Source: JAVVEG01 sp041751425
Lineage (GTDB): Bacteria; Pseudomonadota; Gammaproteobacteria; Pseudomonadales; Pseudohongiellaceae
Reading direction: 5' to 3'
Assembly (NCBI GenBank): GCA_041751425.1
Contig: JBGSXL010000029.1
Span: 124,001 to 188,000 of the forward strand
DNA length: 64,000 nt
Shown: piece by piece, positions 34,272-42,912 of the stretch
Position numbering within the stretch: position 1 is the first letter of the stretch
Layout of the letters: every line of letters starts with the position of its first letter
Notes under the pieces: model-generated
The model's input: the letters and a program-made list of their open reading frames with translations, nothing else
Told to the model about the DNA's origin: nothing
The model's database searches: none
Program-made: the position numbers and the translations under genes

Positions 34272-35672
34272 TTATGACAGTATGACTAACAGCTCTCTAT
34301 CCTCTCGCACCACACTCAGCGCAGTAATCTCTCCCACAGCCGATACAGCCTCATTGAAGTCTCGCAAGTTGCTGATTTCATTGCGGTTGACTGCATAGAC
34401 GATGTCGCCCGCACGCAATCCCGCCTGCCAGGCAGGGCTTTGTGGTTCAACATTAACCACCGCCAGCCCGCTACGGTCTCCCGCTACCGCTCCTATGGCT
34501 TCCAGGCGAGCTCCAAAAAACATTGAGTCGTCTAACCCGCGCCCCTCCTGCGTGCCTCCAACGCTGTTCTGTGCAATATTCTGCTGAGGAGTGGCAAGTT
34601 GCGCGGTCAGAGTGTGACGGTCGCCATCGCGGATATATTCAAGTTCAATCGGCGCGCTGGTATTGGCCAGGCCTACGATGTTGCGTAGTTCGCGACCACT
34701 GTTTATGTTGCGACCATCAATAGCGATGATGACATCGGATACTTTAATACCGGCTTGTTCCGCGGCGCTGTCCGGTATAACTGCGGTCACCAGCGCTCCG
34801 CGCTCCGTGCCCAGACCCAACGCATGTTCCATGACCGGAGTATAGTCGCGAATCTGTACACCAAGCTGGCCACGGCGCACCTCTCCGTCTCGCTGCAAAT
34901 GCTCCATTACAGCCGCTACCATGTCGGCAGGGACCGCGAAGCCAACGCCACTGTTCGCGCCGCTACCGGATATGATTGCCGTATTGATACCTACCAGATT
35001 GCCGGCCAGATCGACAAGAGCTCCGCCTGAATTGCCCATATTGATGGCTGCATCAGTTTGAATAAAATCCTCGTAATTCTCAGCATTAAGTCCGGCCCGT
35101 CCCAACGCACTGACAATGCCTGAAGTAACAGTTTGGCCAATGCCAAATGGATTACCTATGGCAACCACGTAGTCACCAACCCGCAGTCCGCTGACATCAG
35201 CAAAAGGCAAAGCTTTCAGGTTCTGCGCATCTATCTGCAACAGCGCAATATCGGTACTGGCATCGCTACCCACCACAGTGGCTGTAAACTGGCGATCATC
35301 ACTGAGACCCACTGTGACAGTGTCGGCTCCCGCTACTACGTGATGATTGGTGATGATGTAACCCTGCTCTGCGTCTACTATGACGCCTGACCCAGCGGCT
35401 CTCGTTGGTGCAGGTTGCATAGAGCGTGGTGCGCGGTCGAAGAATCGTTGCAGATCTCTTTCATCCAGCGAGCGGAGCTGATTGGGTAACCGGGCAGTTC
35501 TGGTGGTGGCAATATTGACTACAGCAGGAGTAACATTGTCCAGCATGGGTGCCAGAGAAGGCAGGCCTTGAGCGTTGGTTTCCGCCCAGAGCTGAGTTGT
35601 GTGCAACACTGAACCTACTGTCAGGCAAACGATCAAAATCAGAGAGTTGAAAGATAACTGTTTAATTCGCAT
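34272..35672 (-). CDS. degQ: DegQ/HtrA family periplasmic serine protease
   Basis: A 466-residue protease-chaperone for misfolded envelope proteins. The signal peptide is LILIVCLTVGSVLHTTQLWA. The trypsin-like domain has the complete triad: His in IITNHHVVAGADTV, Asp in STDIALLQID, and Ser in AINMGNSGGALVDLAGNLVG. Two PDZ domains follow (LGVQIRDYTPVMEHALGL onward, and GDRSGLAVVNVEPQSPAWQAGLRAGDIVYAVNRNEI). The length and two PDZs fit DegQ/DegP; the Q-linker of DegP is short. It is divergent from the CadC-like regulator, separated by 208 bases, which suggests a regulatory link. Confidence 0.94.
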   Translation of the reverse strand: MRIKQLSFNSLILIVCLTVGSVLHTTQLWAETNAQGLPSLAPMLDNVTPAVVNIATTRTARLPNQLRSLDERDLQRFFDRAPRSMQPAPTRAAGSGVIVDAEQGYIITNHHVVAGADTVTVGLSDDRQFTATVVGSDASTDIALLQIDAQNLKALPFADVSGLRVGDYVVAIGNPFGIGQTVTSGIVSALGRAGLNAENYEDFIQTDAAINMGNSGGALVDLAGNLVGINTAIISGSGANSGVGFAVPADMVAAVMEHLQRDGEVRRGQLGVQIRDYTPVMEHALGLGTERGALVTAVIPDSAAEQAGIKVSDVIIAIDGRNINSGRELRNIVGLANTSAPIELEYIRDGDRHTLTAQLATPQQNIAQNSVGGTQEGRGLDDSMFFGARLEAIGAVAGDRSGLAVVNVEPQSPAWQAGLRAGDIVYAVNRNEISNLRDFNEAVSAVGEITALSVVREDRELLVILS

Positions 35673-35880
35673 ATTTTGAAGTCTCCTGAGAATGATTAAA
35701 CCTGTCGTGATCCTAAAACTGGAATCAGGTAAACACCTGATGTTGTGATGAAGGAATCATCCAGAAAATGTGAAGATGGCACTTTTAAACGCGACTGTGG
35801 TCTAAAATTGTCCAGACGGTGTATATTAAGGCAAGGTTTGGGTAAGGTAAGGGTTTGAAAAGACAAGTTAATTAAACGAG

Positions 35881-37059
35881 ATGGACATGCAAATGTTGAA
35901 AACCAATCAGTTAACCAAATTTGAAACTATTGCACTGCAAACAGACCAAGTTGGACGCTTGCGGCAATTGGATTTTTATATTGCTGACTGGCTGGTGGAG
36001 CCTCAGACTAACCAGATTAGCCGTTTCCTTACAAATAGCCGTGGCGGCAAGACTCCTGAGATTCGCTCTCTGGAACCACGTGTCATGCTCTTGCTGTGCG
36101 CTCTTGCTGCTAATGCAGGGAAAGTAGTCAGTCGTGAAACGCTGATCAACTATCTGTGGCCACGGGTTATTGTCAATGAGAACTCGTTGACCCGAGCAGT
36201 TTCTGAATTACGCAAGGCTCTGAAATCACCTTCTACAGACAATGACGACATCAATGCCACACCTCTGATAGCTACGGTGTCCAAGGCCGGTTATCGCTTG
36301 ACTGCCAGCGTCAGCATTGCAGGCCAGAACGAGGTTGCAGATACTATACCTGTTAGAGGGTATACGCAGCCATCCGTTAGCCTGACCACTGTATCTACTC
36401 AGAGTGAAGCAACAAATAGCAAATTCCGCGCAGCCGTAGCGCTGGCTGCCTGCCTGACAGTAACGACAGTCGTTTTGGCCTGGCAATTGTTGGTAACGAC
36501 GCAAATGACGCAAGTGCAGCTGCTGGCAATGACTGAAGCATTACCAATAGACATGAATACGAGGAACACAGAGGAAGTTGCAACTGCAACGGGAAATGTA
36601 GGCGCAGATATCAACCTGAGCTCCAGCGCTCTGGCCGGCGCACTGCGGTCAGGTAGCGTTGAAGCACGATCTACAAGTAGCATAAGCGCTGACAATGACG
36701 TCCAATACACCAGTGCAGGGAATCCGCTGATCTCCCGCGATGGCGAATTATTTGCATTCATCAGCTATACCGACGCGGGTTCCAGCCTGATGCTCGGCTC
36801 GCCTGATACTTACAGTTCACCCGTCAACGTCTATGAGACTGATGAACTTATTTACAACCTGCAATGGTCACCGGTGGAAAATGTATTGCTGTTCGCCCAA
36901 CGAGCCAAGCTCAGCCCTGCATCTCTTCTGCTTGACGACGCAAATGTACGTTTGGTGATGTTTGACATCGCCACGCTCACCGCCACCATATTACGTGGTG
37001 TAGACGTTGACGATGAAGCAACCTCTGATGCTGTTCGTAAGCATTTCAGCCTGACCTGA
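35881..37059 (+). CDS. CadC/ToxR-like membrane-anchored transcriptional regulator
   Basis: A 392-residue protein. Residues about 35-145 form an OmpR/PhoB-type winged helix (EPRVMLLLCALAANAGKVVSRETLINYLWPRVIVNENSLTRAVSELRKAL; STVSKAGYRL-type ending). One membrane helix follows near residues 180-203 (FRAAVALAACLTVTTVVLAWQLLV), and a periplasmic part of about 190 residues. The latter contains one or two TolB/WD-type strands (NPLISRDGELFAFISYTDAG; YNLQWSPVENVLLFAQ), fewer than the usual full propeller, so the sensor may be shortened. It is divergent from degQ and likely controls it, an inference from position. Confidence 0.85.
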   Translation: MDMQMLKTNQLTKFETIALQTDQVGRLRQLDFYIADWLVEPQTNQISRFLTNSRGGKTPEIRSLEPRVMLLLCALAANAGKVVSRETLINYLWPRVIVNENSLTRAVSELRKALKSPSTDNDDINATPLIATVSKAGYRLTASVSIAGQNEVADTIPVRGYTQPSVSLTTVSTQSEATNSKFRAAVALAACLTVTTVVLAWQLLVTTQMTQVQLLAMTEALPIDMNTRNTEEVATATGNVGADINLSSSALAGALRSGSVEARSTSSISADNDVQYTSAGNPLISRDGELFAFISYTDAGSSLMLGSPDTYSSPVNVYETDELIYNLQWSPVENVLLFAQRAKLSPASLLLDDANVRLVMFDIATLTATILRGVDVDDEATSDAVRKHFSLT

Positions 37060-37116
37060 CAGCGAGATATTTTGCTGCAGGTCAATGAGCTAAACCTGGC
37101 GCTCTTACAGTAGTTG

Positions 37117-38379
37117 CTACCATTTTACTCCCAGGCCTTCTGCAACACGAATAGCACTGTTCACAGCGTCTTCGTGAAACCCTTTCCCCCAATAGGCGCC
37201 ACTGAACCATGTCCTGTTGACGCCATTGATCTCCTCCCAGCGGCGTTGAGCATCTGCAGCAGCCAGGTTAAACACCGGGTGTGCGTAAGAGAATTTTTGC
37301 AGAATCAAAGCGGGATCCAGCGCAGCGGTATTATTAAGTGTGACACAAAAGCGTTCATCAGCCTGAATACCCATCAGACGATTCATATCATAAGTCAGTC
37401 TGGGCAACGCGTTTCTATCAGCACCCAAACGGTAGTTCCAACTGGCCCACGCGCGCTTGTTAGCGGGAAGCTGACGCACATCTGTGTGCAGCACTACCTC
37501 ATTCTCCTGATAGCGTATAGCGCCAAGAATACCACGCTCGGCTGCAGTGATATCAGCCAGTAGCTTGACAGCCTGATCGCTGTGACAGGCAAAAACAATC
37601 TGATCGAACTTTTCTTCCGTTTCTGTTGTTCCCAACAAAACAGAATCCGGCGTTCTCGCCACGGATGTAACGGCTGCGCCCAACCTGAGCGATTCTCGAA
37701 AGCCTGCAGTTAACGGATCTATATAAGCGTGCGAACCACCCACAATAGTTCGCCATTTAGGCCTGCTATTTACATTCAGCAATCCGTGTCGATACATGAA
37801 TGGCAACATAAAACGCATCGGAAACTCCGCCATCTCCCGCAAAGATGTAGACCAGATGGCAGAGCCCATCGGGAGCAGATAGAAGTCTCTGAATTTATTG
37901 CCCAAAGCATGTTTGCGCAAATACCCGGTTAAATTGATGTCAGCAGGAACACGATCATTCTCAACATCCGCCGTAGCTTGTTTGTTGAAACGCACGATAT
38001 CCAGCAACATCTTCAGGTAGCTGGGGGATAGTAAATTTTTCCGCTGGGCAAACAAACCATTGATCAGAGCCAGATGACCATCAAGTCCGGCAAATTCCAA
38101 CCCGGTTTGCTCACAACTGACACTGAAACTCATATCGGATTGACGAGACTTGACTCCAACCTCGTTCAGCAGACGAATGAAGTTCGGATAAGTCCAATCG
38201 TTGTAAACAATAAACCCGGTATCGATATGATGGTGTCGTCCAGCTACCGAGACTGCAACCGTCGCCGTGTGCCCACCCAGACGGTCATCGGCTTCATATA
38301 GAACTATGTCGTGATGTTTGTGAAGAATATAGGCTGTGCTAAGTCCGGCAATACCAGACCCGATTACTGCGATTTTCAC
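37117..38379 (-). CDS. FAD-dependent amine oxidase-like oxidoreductase (COG2907 type)
   Basis: A 420-residue flavoprotein. The start is GTG at 38379 (AGGAA ahead), which gives MKIAVIGSGIAGLSTAYILHKHHDIVLYEADDRLGGHTATV, the NAD/FAD-binding motif at the expected N-terminus. It also has HHIDTGFIVYNDWTYPNFIRLLNEVGV and MGSAIWSTS. COG2907 genes normally sit beside DUF1365 and cyclopropane fatty-acid synthase genes in lipid-modification operons; those partners are missing here. Instead it lies 13 bases behind an acyl-CoA dehydrogenase gene on the same strand. Confidence 0.85.
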   Translation of the reverse strand: MKIAVIGSGIAGLSTAYILHKHHDIVLYEADDRLGGHTATVAVSVAGRHHHIDTGFIVYNDWTYPNFIRLLNEVGVKSRQSDMSFSVSCEQTGLEFAGLDGHLALINGLFAQRKNLLSPSYLKMLLDIVRFNKQATADVENDRVPADINLTGYLRKHALGNKFRDFYLLPMGSAIWSTSLREMAEFPMRFMLPFMYRHGLLNVNSRPKWRTIVGGSHAYIDPLTAGFRESLRLGAAVTSVARTPDSVLLGTTETEEKFDQIVFACHSDQAVKLLADITAAERGILGAIRYQENEVVLHTDVRQLPANKRAWASWNYRLGADRNALPRLTYDMNRLMGIQADERFCVTLNNTAALDPALILQKFSYAHPVFNLAAADAQRRWEEINGVNRTWFSGAYWGKGFHEDAVNSAIRVAEGLGVKW

Positions 38380-38392
38380 GGTGATTTCCTGT

Positions 38393-39616
38393 TCACGCTG
38401 AACCGTATTTTGCCAGCTCCTTGCGTGCCACCACTCTGCGATGCACCTCATCCGGACCATCCGCCAGACGCAATGTGCGTTGACCGGTCCAAAGTGCAGC
38501 CAATGGGAAGTCCTGCGAAACCCCTGCCGCACCGTGCATTTGAATAGCTCTGTCAATCACACGTAAAGCCATATTGGGCACGGCGACTTTTATCTGCGAG
38601 ATGGCATCTCGTGCCGCCTTGTTGCCGATGGTATCCATCAGATACGCTGCTTTGAATACCAGCAGTCTGCACATTTCTATTTCGATGCGGCTATCCGCAA
38701 TAACATCATAGTTTCCGCCAAGCTCAGCCAATGGTCGGCCAAAAGCTTCTCTGCTTATCGAACGTTTGCACATCAGCTCCAATGCTTTTTCCGCAGCGCC
38801 AATAGAACGCATGCAGTGGTGGATCCGCCCCGGTCCCAAACGTCCCTGGGAAATCTCGAATCCGCGCCCTCTGCCCAGAATTATATTTTCCTTGGGTACG
38901 CGCACTCCACTGAAACGGATATGCATATGACCGTGGGGGGCGTCATCTTTACCGAACACTTCCATAGGCCGTAAAACAGTTACACCGGGAGTATCCATTG
39001 GCACTAGTATCTGCGACTGTCTGTTGTGCTTGGGTGCATCAGGGTCAGTGACGACCATGACGATCATTATCTTACAGCGCGCATCACCTGCACCGGAAAT
39101 ATAAAATTTCTCGCCATTGATCACCCACTCGTTACCATCCAGCACGGCGCGAGTGGCAATATTGGTGGCATCGGATGAAGCAACATCAGGTTCCGTCATC
39201 GCAAAGGCAGAGCGAATCTTTCCTTCCAGCAGTGGTTTCAGCCACTTTTCCTTTTGTTCTTCTGATCCGTAACGTTCCAGCACTTCCATATTGCCGGTAT
39301 CCGGCGCACTGCAATTGAAAGCCTCTGATGCCAGTCTGCTGCGCCCCATGATCTCAGCAAGGTGCGCATATTCCAGATTGGATATTCCTGCTCCGCCCTG
39401 ACTTTCAGGCAAAAAGAAATTCCACAAGCCAAGCGTTTTTGCTTTGGCTTTCAGGCTTTCCATAATTTCATCCTGCCGCGGTGTATGCGACCAGCGATCC
39501 CCGACACTGACTTCATCATGGTATTCATGCTCGACTGCCGCAACATCCACTTCCACGAAATTCCTGATTTTCTCACGAACCTCATGCATCTTTTCTGACA
39601 ATCCTAATTCCATCAT
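38393..39616 (-). CDS. Acyl-CoA dehydrogenase
   Basis: A 407-residue FAD enzyme that introduces a 2,3 double bond in an acyl-CoA and passes electrons to ETF. Motifs are SAFAMTEPDVASSDATNIATRAV and WVINGEKFYISGAGDARCKIMIVM (FAD/substrate signature 1), GPGRIHHCMRSIGAAEKALELM, REAFGRPLAELGGNYDVIADSRIEIEMCRLLV, and QMHGAAGVSQDFPLAALWTGQRTLRLADGPDEVHRRVVARKEL. The sequence resembles the ACAD10/11-like long- or branched-chain class. It is functionally linked to ETF-QO at 23.6 kb and to the neighbouring SDR and reductase genes. Confidence 0.95.
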   Translation of the reverse strand: MMELGLSEKMHEVREKIRNFVEVDVAAVEHEYHDEVSVGDRWSHTPRQDEIMESLKAKAKTLGLWNFFLPESQGGAGISNLEYAHLAEIMGRSRLASEAFNCSAPDTGNMEVLERYGSEEQKEKWLKPLLEGKIRSAFAMTEPDVASSDATNIATRAVLDGNEWVINGEKFYISGAGDARCKIMIVMVVTDPDAPKHNRQSQILVPMDTPGVTVLRPMEVFGKDDAPHGHMHIRFSGVRVPKENIILGRGRGFEISQGRLGPGRIHHCMRSIGAAEKALELMCKRSISREAFGRPLAELGGNYDVIADSRIEIEMCRLLVFKAAYLMDTIGNKAARDAISQIKVAVPNMALRVIDRAIQMHGAAGVSQDFPLAALWTGQRTLRLADGPDEVHRRVVARKELAKYGSA

Positions 39617-39695
39617 GGTCTGTACACTCCCGACATTTTTATATTTATTCTGCTTTCACTTTGTTGTGCAAAAATGAACGACAAAGTGCAACCGA

Positions 39696-40460
39696 CTAAC
39701 CTGCTATTGTTCCACCACCATCTATAACAATTGTCTGACCTGTCGTAAAACTGCCGGCATCTGATCCCAGGAATATTGCCGCGCCGGCAATCTCATCCGG
39801 CTCACCAATGCGCCGCAGCGGATACTTGGATACTGTCGCCTCATAGGTTTCCGGATTCTCCCACAGCGCACGTGCAAAATCGGTACGAATCAAACCCGGT
39901 GCAATGCAATTGACGCGAACATTTTTGGGACCCCATTCAACAGCCAGATTGCGTGCCATCTGCATGTCTGCTGCTTTGGATATGCCGTATGCACCCAAAA
40001 CAGAGCTACCCTTAATGCCCGCTATGGAGGAAACGATGATCGCCGCACCACCACCATTGGCAGCCATACCAGGAAGTGCCAACTGACACAGTCTGTGGGC
40101 GCTGCCGATATTGGCATTCATGATCTTGTCGAACGCCGCGTCAGGAATATCCTGTGAGGCTCCATAGAAAGGATTGAGCGCAGCATTGATGACGAGAATA
40201 TTTATGGCACCGAAATGTTTTTCCGTTGTGCTGACCAGATTCTGCAACTGCTCTTTGTAATTGATATTGCAAGCGACTGCCAACGCGTCTCCGCCTTTAG
40301 CTCTAATTCCCGCAACCACTTCATCACAAGCATCCTGATTTCTGCTGGATACCACAACTTTAGCGCCAGCTTCAGCCATGCGCGTGGCAATAGCCAGTCC
40401 AATCCCCTTGGTTGACCCCGTTATCAATGCTACCTTCCCGGTAAGATCAAATAGGCTCAT
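39696..40460 (-). CDS. Short-chain dehydrogenase/reductase (SDR)
   Basis: A 254-residue classical SDR using NAD(P): GKVALITGSTKGIGLAIATRMAEAGAKVVVSSRN (TGxxxGIG), NILVINAALNPF (variant of NNAG), and catalytic Ser in IIVSSIAGIKG with YGISKAADMQM (YxxxK). It ends FTTGQTIVIDGGGTIAG. The probable substrate is a 3-hydroxyacyl-CoA or alcohol within the catabolic block; this is inferred from neighbours only. A 209-base gap separates it from the next upstream gene, so it probably has its own promoter. Confidence 0.93.
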   Translation of the reverse strand: MSLFDLTGKVALITGSTKGIGLAIATRMAEAGAKVVVSSRNQDACDEVVAGIRAKGGDALAVACNINYKEQLQNLVSTTEKHFGAINILVINAALNPFYGASQDIPDAAFDKIMNANIGSAHRLCQLALPGMAANGGGAAIIVSSIAGIKGSSVLGAYGISKAADMQMARNLAVEWGPKNVRVNCIAPGLIRTDFARALWENPETYEATVSKYPLRRIGEPDEIAGAAIFLGSDAGSFTTGQTIVIDGGGTIAG

Positions 40461-40669
40461 GGTGTTCCCCCCCTTTTCTAAATACTTATCTAATTTTTCT
40501 TTAACAGGCTTTTTGATTTTTGATTACGACAGCGACTCAATTTTCGACAGATATAACCCGTCATCACCACACGTGAAATCACTGAAATTTATAAGAGTTA
40601 TAATACTAATGAATTACATAAGCCTGCGTTATAATAAGGTAGCAGTCTGCCCGACACAGGACAAGCGAA

Positions 40670-41500
40670 TTATTCATCCATCCAGGCTCGACGCCCTTTG
40701 CTTATGCTTGTACCACCATCTACTGGGAGCACGCTGCCATTGACATAAGATCCGGCACGGGAAGTCAGATAGAGGAGCGCCCCGATGATGTCCTCAGGGC
40801 GACCAATACGACCCAATGGACAGTCAGCCTGAATATCATCAATATATTTTTCGATGACTACGTCAGCCATTTTGGATTCGAAAAATCCCGGCGCTATAGC
40901 GTTCACGGTGATATTTCTGGCAGACAGATCCACAGCCAGTGTCCGTGTCAAATGATGTAATGCGGCTTTGCTGGCGGAGTAAGCAAAAGTGGGAACGCGC
41001 TGGACAATGGGGACGTGAAGGCCATCCATTGAGCCAATATTGATGACTCTGGCAGGGTCAGCTGCATTCCCTGCCTTTTCCAGCAAACCCAATAGATCCC
41101 GGGTCAGTGAGAACACTGCGCTGACATTGGTGCTCATCACCTTGTCGAACGCAGCATCTGGGTATTCACTAACGGGAGCCCCCCAATTTGCCCTTGCATT
41201 GTTGACAAGAATAGACAGGCCTTGCGACTCCATTTCAGTTAATTGATTCACAAGAGCCTGACGCTGCGCTGAATCTGTGACATCTGCCACCAAAGGAATG
41301 CATTCACCGAAAGCGGCCAATTCATGCGCTGCCTCTTCACATTTTTGCTGTTTGCGTGAGGCGATATAAACTTTGACACCACTTTGCAGTAGCCCGGTAG
41401 CCATCATAAAGCCCAGACCACTGGAACCACCAGTGACCAGTGCCGTTTTCCCCTGTAATGAAAACAGTGTTGCAATATCAATAGCGCCACTCATAGACAT
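40670..41500 (-). CDS. Short-chain dehydrogenase/reductase (SDR)
   Basis: A 276-residue SDR: GKTALVTGGSSGLGFMMATGLLQSGVKVYIASRKQQK (TGxxxGLG), SILVNNARANWG (NNAR for NNAG), INIGSMDGLHVPIVQRVPTFAYSASKAALHHLTRTLAVDL with Ser, Tyr and Lys of the catalytic set, and VNGSVLPVDGGTSISKGRRAWMDE. AGGA lies close to the ATG at 41500; an ATG six bases later is also possible. It follows the alkenal-type reductase gene by 11 bases, so the two are co-transcribed. Confidence 0.93.
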   Translation of the reverse strand: MSMSGAIDIATLFSLQGKTALVTGGSSGLGFMMATGLLQSGVKVYIASRKQQKCEEAAHELAAFGECIPLVADVTDSAQRQALVNQLTEMESQGLSILVNNARANWGAPVSEYPDAAFDKVMSTNVSAVFSLTRDLLGLLEKAGNAADPARVINIGSMDGLHVPIVQRVPTFAYSASKAALHHLTRTLAVDLSARNITVNAIAPGFFESKMADVVIEKYIDDIQADCPLGRIGRPEDIIGALLYLTSRAGSYVNGSVLPVDGGTSISKGRRAWMDE

Positions 41501-41511
41501 GATGTCCTTTT

Positions 41512-42531
41512 TTATTCTTCTGCGATTCTGACTAATTGCTTACCAAAATTTTTGCCTCGCAAAAGTCCGCGGAACAATTCAGGGGCATTTTCCAAACCGT
41601 CGCCAATGGACTCCCGATACTTTATTTTCCCTTCCGAGACCCAGGCGCCCAATTGACTCGTTGCCTCCTTCCACCTATCCGCCCATTCAGTCACGACAAA
41701 AAAGCGATGCTCTGGCAGCGGATCAGCCAATTGCTTGAGAATATGGAATGGCGTTTCAACTTTGGACATATCTTCCGCATTGTAATTGGATACGTAACCA
41801 CAAATAGGCACACGGGCGCCTTCGTTCAACATTGGGGCTACAGCACGCGTAACATCGCCACCGACGTTTTCGAAATAAATATCGATGCCACTGGGACAAG
41901 CTCTCTGTAGAGCTGCGCTGAGATTGCCGGCCTTGTAGTCTATACATTCATCAAAGCCGAGCTCGTCCCGTACATAGGCGCACTTGTCACTACCACCAGC
42001 TATACCAACCACACGCAACCCTTTGAGCTTGGCTATTTGACCTACCACAGACCCTACGGCACCGGATGCTGCGGCAACAACAAGCGTTTCGCCTGCTTGC
42101 GGTTTACCCAACTCCAGCAAGCCAAAATAAGCGGTTCGCCCTGGCATACCAACCACACCGAGATGAGCAGACAAAGCACCATTCTTTAAATCCGATACCA
42201 TCACACGTGGATCTTCGGCATCAGCTACAATCATGGTCTGCCACCCCATATGGGCTGTCACATATTCACCAACCTGTATCTTTTCGGATCGCGATTGCAC
42301 AACCACTCCTGCGGACTCGCCAGTCATGACATCACCAATTTCCAATGGTTTGGTGTAGGATTTCATGTCATTCATGCGACCACGCATATACGGGTCCAGG
42401 GACAGCCACAGTACTTTAATCAGAATTTGCCCTTCCTGCAGTTCCGGCACTTCGATTTCGTCCAGTCTGAAGCAACTGTCATCCGGTTCTCCAACAGGTC
42501 GTTTAGCTAAAAGCATGCGTTGGTTTTTCAT
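41512..42531 (-). CDS. Zinc-independent NADP-dependent oxidoreductase (alkenal/curcumin reductase type)
   Basis: A 339-residue MDR-superfamily protein without zinc ligands: MKNQRMLLAKRPVGEPDDSCFRLDEIEVPEL, then LDPYMRGRMNDMKSYTKPLEIGDVMTGESAG, LVVAAASGAVGSVVGQIAKLKGLRVVGIAGG (NADP motif AASGAVGS), and GIDIYFENVGGDVTRAV. This pattern is that of leukotriene B4 dehydrogenase, prostaglandin reductase and E. coli CurA-type enal/enone reductases. It probably saturates an alpha,beta-unsaturated carbonyl intermediate. It is first of a minus-strand pair with the SDR gene. Confidence 0.93.
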   Translation of the reverse strand: MKNQRMLLAKRPVGEPDDSCFRLDEIEVPELQEGQILIKVLWLSLDPYMRGRMNDMKSYTKPLEIGDVMTGESAGVVVQSRSEKIQVGEYVTAHMGWQTMIVADAEDPRVMVSDLKNGALSAHLGVVGMPGRTAYFGLLELGKPQAGETLVVAAASGAVGSVVGQIAKLKGLRVVGIAGGSDKCAYVRDELGFDECIDYKAGNLSAALQRACPSGIDIYFENVGGDVTRAVAPMLNEGARVPICGYVSNYNAEDMSKVETPFHILKQLADPLPEHRFFVVTEWADRWKEATSQLGAWVSEGKIKYRESIGDGLENAPELFRGLLRGKNFGKQLVRIAEE

Positions 42532-42912
42532 ACGATTCCTTGGCGGGTTCTACCCGGTTTTACGACAGCATCTGCTACTGCCATAGCGAATTTTCAGATA
42601 ACGTACACTACCCAAGTTGGGTCCAATTAACAACCAGCTCCCCTGTCAATGAAGGTCAGAGCGCTATGCTGACAAGCGCTCTTCGTGGCTCACTGCTACA
42701 TCGGCCAGCCTGGCCCCAGACGCAGGTCCTTTTCCCTCGTTCAATTGCCAGTGCCTGCCTGTTGCAAACAGCCAAACCCAGTTCACGAAATAAGGCTTAA
42801 AAATGAATCGGAGGCGCAAGAATCCAGAGTATTGACCTGTCACTGTCAATAGGGGCAAATAGCAGGTGAACAATGGTAATCTGCTGTTCCAATGTCGCCC
42901 CCGTAAGATAGA
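42532..42912. other. Intergenic region, mostly unexplained
   Basis: This 381-base gap lies between two divergent genes. I see no gene in it. It contains a small inverted repeat, TATTGAC and GTCAATA separated by 8 bases (42830-42851), that could be an operator. No confident promoter was found, though TAGAAT occurs just before the downstream start. Confidence 0.4.

Noticed and set aside
40590..40640. Two plus-strand GTTATAAT elements between the SDR genes
   Set aside because: No plus-strand gene follows within 2 kb and no matched -35 elements or downstream terminator support a small RNA.
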